Below, in pieces: positions 62,306-64,000 of a DNA stretch of 64,000 nt; position 1 is the stretch's first letter, and every line of letters starts with the position of its first letter. A program made the position numbers and the translations under genes. The notes below the pieces were generated by a model. It was not told where the DNA came from. It was given only the letters and a program-made list of their open reading frames with translations, and ran no database searches. This DNA is from an uncultured Lachnospiraceae bacterium (lineage in GTDB: Bacteria > Bacillota > Clostridia > Lachnospirales > Lachnospiraceae): positions 1-64,000 of the forward strand of contig CAMWXB010000007.1 of NCBI GenBank assembly GCA_947178125.1, written 5' to 3'.

Positions 62306-62374
62306 TGAAAGGCAGTTGGATTTGTGCCTTACGATGACAAAATGTCGCAGTCTGGCTGCGATAAGGAGGTTAGC

Positions 62375-63214
62375 ATGAAGAGAAGTATCATAGCGATTCT
62401 GTTGGCGGGTATGATGTTGTCTGTAACAGCGTGTGGAAGCGGTTCACCTGAGGCGGAAAATACCGTTGCGGGAGTAGATGCGGAGAAGATCAGGGAAGAA
62501 GCGGAAGCCGAAATGTTGGCAAGACATCAGGAACGGACGGAAAGCAGCGAAAAGGCAGCGGAAACGGAAGAACGTGACGACGAAACGGATAAAAATGACA
62601 AAGCGTCAGCAGAGGAACGCCGGAGCAGGGATGACGAAGAGAAAGAGGAGGAGTCCGGCCGGGACGATAAAGTTTCTGATGATGAGGCAGCCGATGACGG
62701 ATATGTCAGAGGTAAGGCAACGGATACGACCTATGAGAGCGAGTGGATAGGGTTCCGTTACGAAATCCCGGAAGGCTTTACGATGTCAGATGAAGACGAA
62801 ATGGATGCCATCTTACAGGCAGGCGGCGAACTGCTTTATGAAGATAGGGTAGATGATATCGTCGATTATGCCAGGATGATCATGGTATATGAGATGATGG
62901 CAAAGAACAGATACGGCGATGTGATCACAATTTATGTGGAAAAGACGAACTTCGATATCGATACTTATGTAGCAGCCATTAAAATGCAGATGGGGAATGT
63001 CGATACGATAGACGTTACGATGGATGACGGCGAGACTGTGGAGGTCGGCGGCGTGGAATTTGAGAAATATTCTCTTTTACTCGATTATGGCGGCGTGGAA
63101 GTAAAAGAAGATTATTATTTGAGGAAACAGGGCGACAGAATGATCTGTATGCTGTTAGGTTATTCGGATGATGCAGCAGCCGAGAAGATTATGAGCGGTT
63201 TTTCACCTTACTAG
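62375..63214 (+). CDS. Lipoprotein with acidic linker
   Basis: A 279-residue lipoprotein: signal peptide with lipobox MLSVTAC, a ~100-residue very acidic/basic linker (SRDDEEKEEESGRDDKVSDD) and a C-terminal domain beginning TTYESEWIGFRYEIPEGFTM, a pattern seen in small secreted domains of unknown role. AAGGAGG seven bases before ATG 62375; an in-frame start at 62324 has no site. A terminator follows. Confidence 0.8.
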   Translation: MKRSIIAILLAGMMLSVTACGSGSPEAENTVAGVDAEKIREEAEAEMLARHQERTESSEKAAETEERDDETDKNDKASAEERRSRDDEEKEEESGRDDKVSDDEAADDGYVRGKATDTTYESEWIGFRYEIPEGFTMSDEDEMDAILQAGGELLYEDRVDDIVDYARMIMVYEMMAKNRYGDVITIYVEKTNFDIDTYVAAIKMQMGNVDTIDVTMDDGETVEVGGVEFEKYSLLLDYGGVEVKEDYYLRKQGDRMICMLLGYSDDAAAEKIMSGFSPY

Positions 63215-63256
63215 AGAAATGCGGGAACGGGCATCTATGCAAAGCTGGAAACTTAT

Positions 63257-63284
63257 AAAACGCAGGCAGTTTGTCTGCGTTTTT
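63257..63284 (+). terminator. Intrinsic terminator
   Basis: AAAACGCAG / CTGCGTTTT stem with a 9-nt loop and TTTTT, after the lipoprotein gene. Confidence 0.85.
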
Positions 63285-63340
63285 CGGCCTTTTGGCATGC
63301 AGCCGCCTGCAAGCAGATAAAGAGTTCATGAAGAATGAGC

Positions 63341-63362
63341 GGAGGGAATGGTAATACATATG
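63341..63362 (+). repeat. Start-codon motif (family E), weak copy
   Basis: GGAGGGA then ATGGTAATACATATG; again the MVIxM pattern, ending on the chosen sigma-factor start. Confidence 0.45.
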
Positions 63363-63920
63363 ACGGATATGCAGTTTGAGGCCGCGATGCAGAAAATCCG
63401 GTCGGGAGATAAGCAGGGGCTTCAGGAAATTTACGAGGAATATATCGGTTTGATCTATGCAATCGTAAAAGACGTCCTGAAAAGTAAGGAAAACGCGGAA
63501 GATGTAACCAGTGATTTTTTTATCAGATTGTGGGACAAAGCGGATACCTTTCAGAGTGGAAGAGGACATAAAACGTGGATAACAACGATTGCGCGGAATA
63601 TGGCAATCGATTATCTGAGAAAATATGGGAAAGAAGAAATCCGGGAATTTTCAGAAGAACCGGAAACAGAGGCGGCGTTGGGCGGTCATGCGGAACTGGA
63701 CAGTCCGGTAGAGCGGGAAGTGCTCGCGGATATGACGATTACGGAAGCGCTGTCCGGCTTGAAAGAGAATGAAAAACAGATCATGAACATGAAGATTCTG
63801 GGTGATATGACTTTTCAGGAAATTGCGGGAACGCTTAGGATATCAATAGGCACGGTGACATGGCGTTATCAGAATGCGGTAAAAAAATTAAGGAGGTGCG
63901 GCTATGGAACGGGATTTTGA
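63360..63920 (+). CDS. RNA polymerase sigma factor, ECF type
   Basis: A 186-residue sigma-70 family factor: region 2 (LQEIYEEYIGLIYAIVKDVL, then KENAEDVTSDFFIRLWDKAD) and region 4 (LKENEKQIMNMKILGDMTFQ, EIAGTLRISIGTVTWRYQNA). GGAGG upstream. It overlaps the next gene by 17 bp, the classic arrangement of a sigma factor with its anti-sigma factor. Confidence 0.92.
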   Translation: MTDMQFEAAMQKIRSGDKQGLQEIYEEYIGLIYAIVKDVLKSKENAEDVTSDFFIRLWDKADTFQSGRGHKTWITTIARNMAIDYLRKYGKEEIREFSEEPETEAALGGHAELDSPVEREVLADMTITEALSGLKENEKQIMNMKILGDMTFQEIAGTLRISIGTVTWRYQNAVKKLRRCGYGTGF

Positions 63921-64000
63921 GCGTGAATTCAGAGAACTGAAACAAAATGAAATACCGGATTTATGGAACCGGATCGAAGCCGGACTGTCCGAAAAAAAGA
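63904..64000 (+). CDS. Probable anti-sigma factor, 3' end outside window
   Basis: The first 32 residues (MERDFEREFRELKQNEIPDL, then WNRIEAGLSEKK) run off the window. The IPDLWNRIEAGL segment is typical of the N-terminus of anti-sigma proteins that follow ECF genes. AAGGAGG just upstream, inside the sigma gene, supports the start. Confidence 0.75.
   Translation, partial: MERDFEREFRELKQNEIPDLWNRIEAGLSEKK

Noticed and set aside
1-64000. tRNA or rRNA genes
   Set aside because: No cloverleaf-type sequences or rRNA-conserved stretches were noticed on reading; a covariance-model scan was not possible.

Overview
The window looks like a low-to-mid GC Firmicutes chromosome, most likely Lachnospiraceae (class Clostridia). 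The basis is AGGAGG-type ribosome sites, DUF624/YesL and CUT1-type sugar transport genes, an ANTAR regulator beside glnA, the LL-diaminopimelate aminotransferase route (dapF-dapL), and many lipoproteins with acidic or Pro-rich linkers. I see no rRNA, tRNA or CRISPR array. A genus cannot be assigned from sequence alone.

Layout. 0-7.1 kb: end of a TPR gene, twin AraC regulators and a sugar ABC transporter (binding protein plus two permeases) with a DUF624 gene. 7.1-14 kb: a reverse-strand trio (LspA-like, GNAT, membrane protein), an exported protein, a carbamate kinase, a PAS-GGDEF-EAL protein and a LacI regulator. 14.1-18 kb: a sugar operon (FGGY kinase, DUF4867, fucose-isomerase-like protein). 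18-19.5 kb: a FliD-like protein and a membrane protein.

19.6-29.7 kb is the highlight. A polysaccharide deacetylase gene is cut in two by a 9.2-kb serine-recombinase element (19952-29161). Removing the element with one copy of a shared 7-bp sequence restores an in-frame 311-codon deacetylase with all its motifs. The cargo is a compact NAD module: nicotinamidase, PRPP synthetase, NAMPT-type nicotinamide phosphoribosyltransferase, NAD synthetase, an unusual fusion of a radical SAM domain to an AspRS-like class II synthetase core, and an NrtR-like Nudix/winged-helix protein with a degenerate Nudix box. A strong promoter overlapped by a 13-bp palindrome precedes it.

29.8-44.7 kb: DUF3160 lipoprotein, CapA-like protein, GT39-like membrane glycosyltransferase, a coiled-coil protein, a two-component/ABC exporter locus of the peptide-sensing type, NYN/PIN-like protein, LysM lipoprotein, Uma2-like nuclease and a GT2 glycosyltransferase. 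44.8-64 kb: phosphatase, hisC, small-multidrug-export protein, a membrane-anchored GH20, methyltransferase, Hsp33, glutamine-dependent NAD synthetase, a GH2 enzyme, glnA with an attenuator-like leader and an ANTAR regulator, dapF-dapL, a lipoprotein and a sigma/anti-sigma pair cut by the window end.

A second theme is the intergenic DNA. Several families of structured repeats sit between genes. One has conserved inner sequence but copy-specific, almost perfectly complementary arms up to about 43 nt (42206, 57533, 59864, and a divergent copy at 25411). One 85-bp two-hairpin family starts on stop codons (6248, 44713). One motif, AGGTTGAGAAAGG followed by ATGGTTATAAAGATG, ends on or just before start codons of many genes. 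These decide several start codons and are not explained by the genes.
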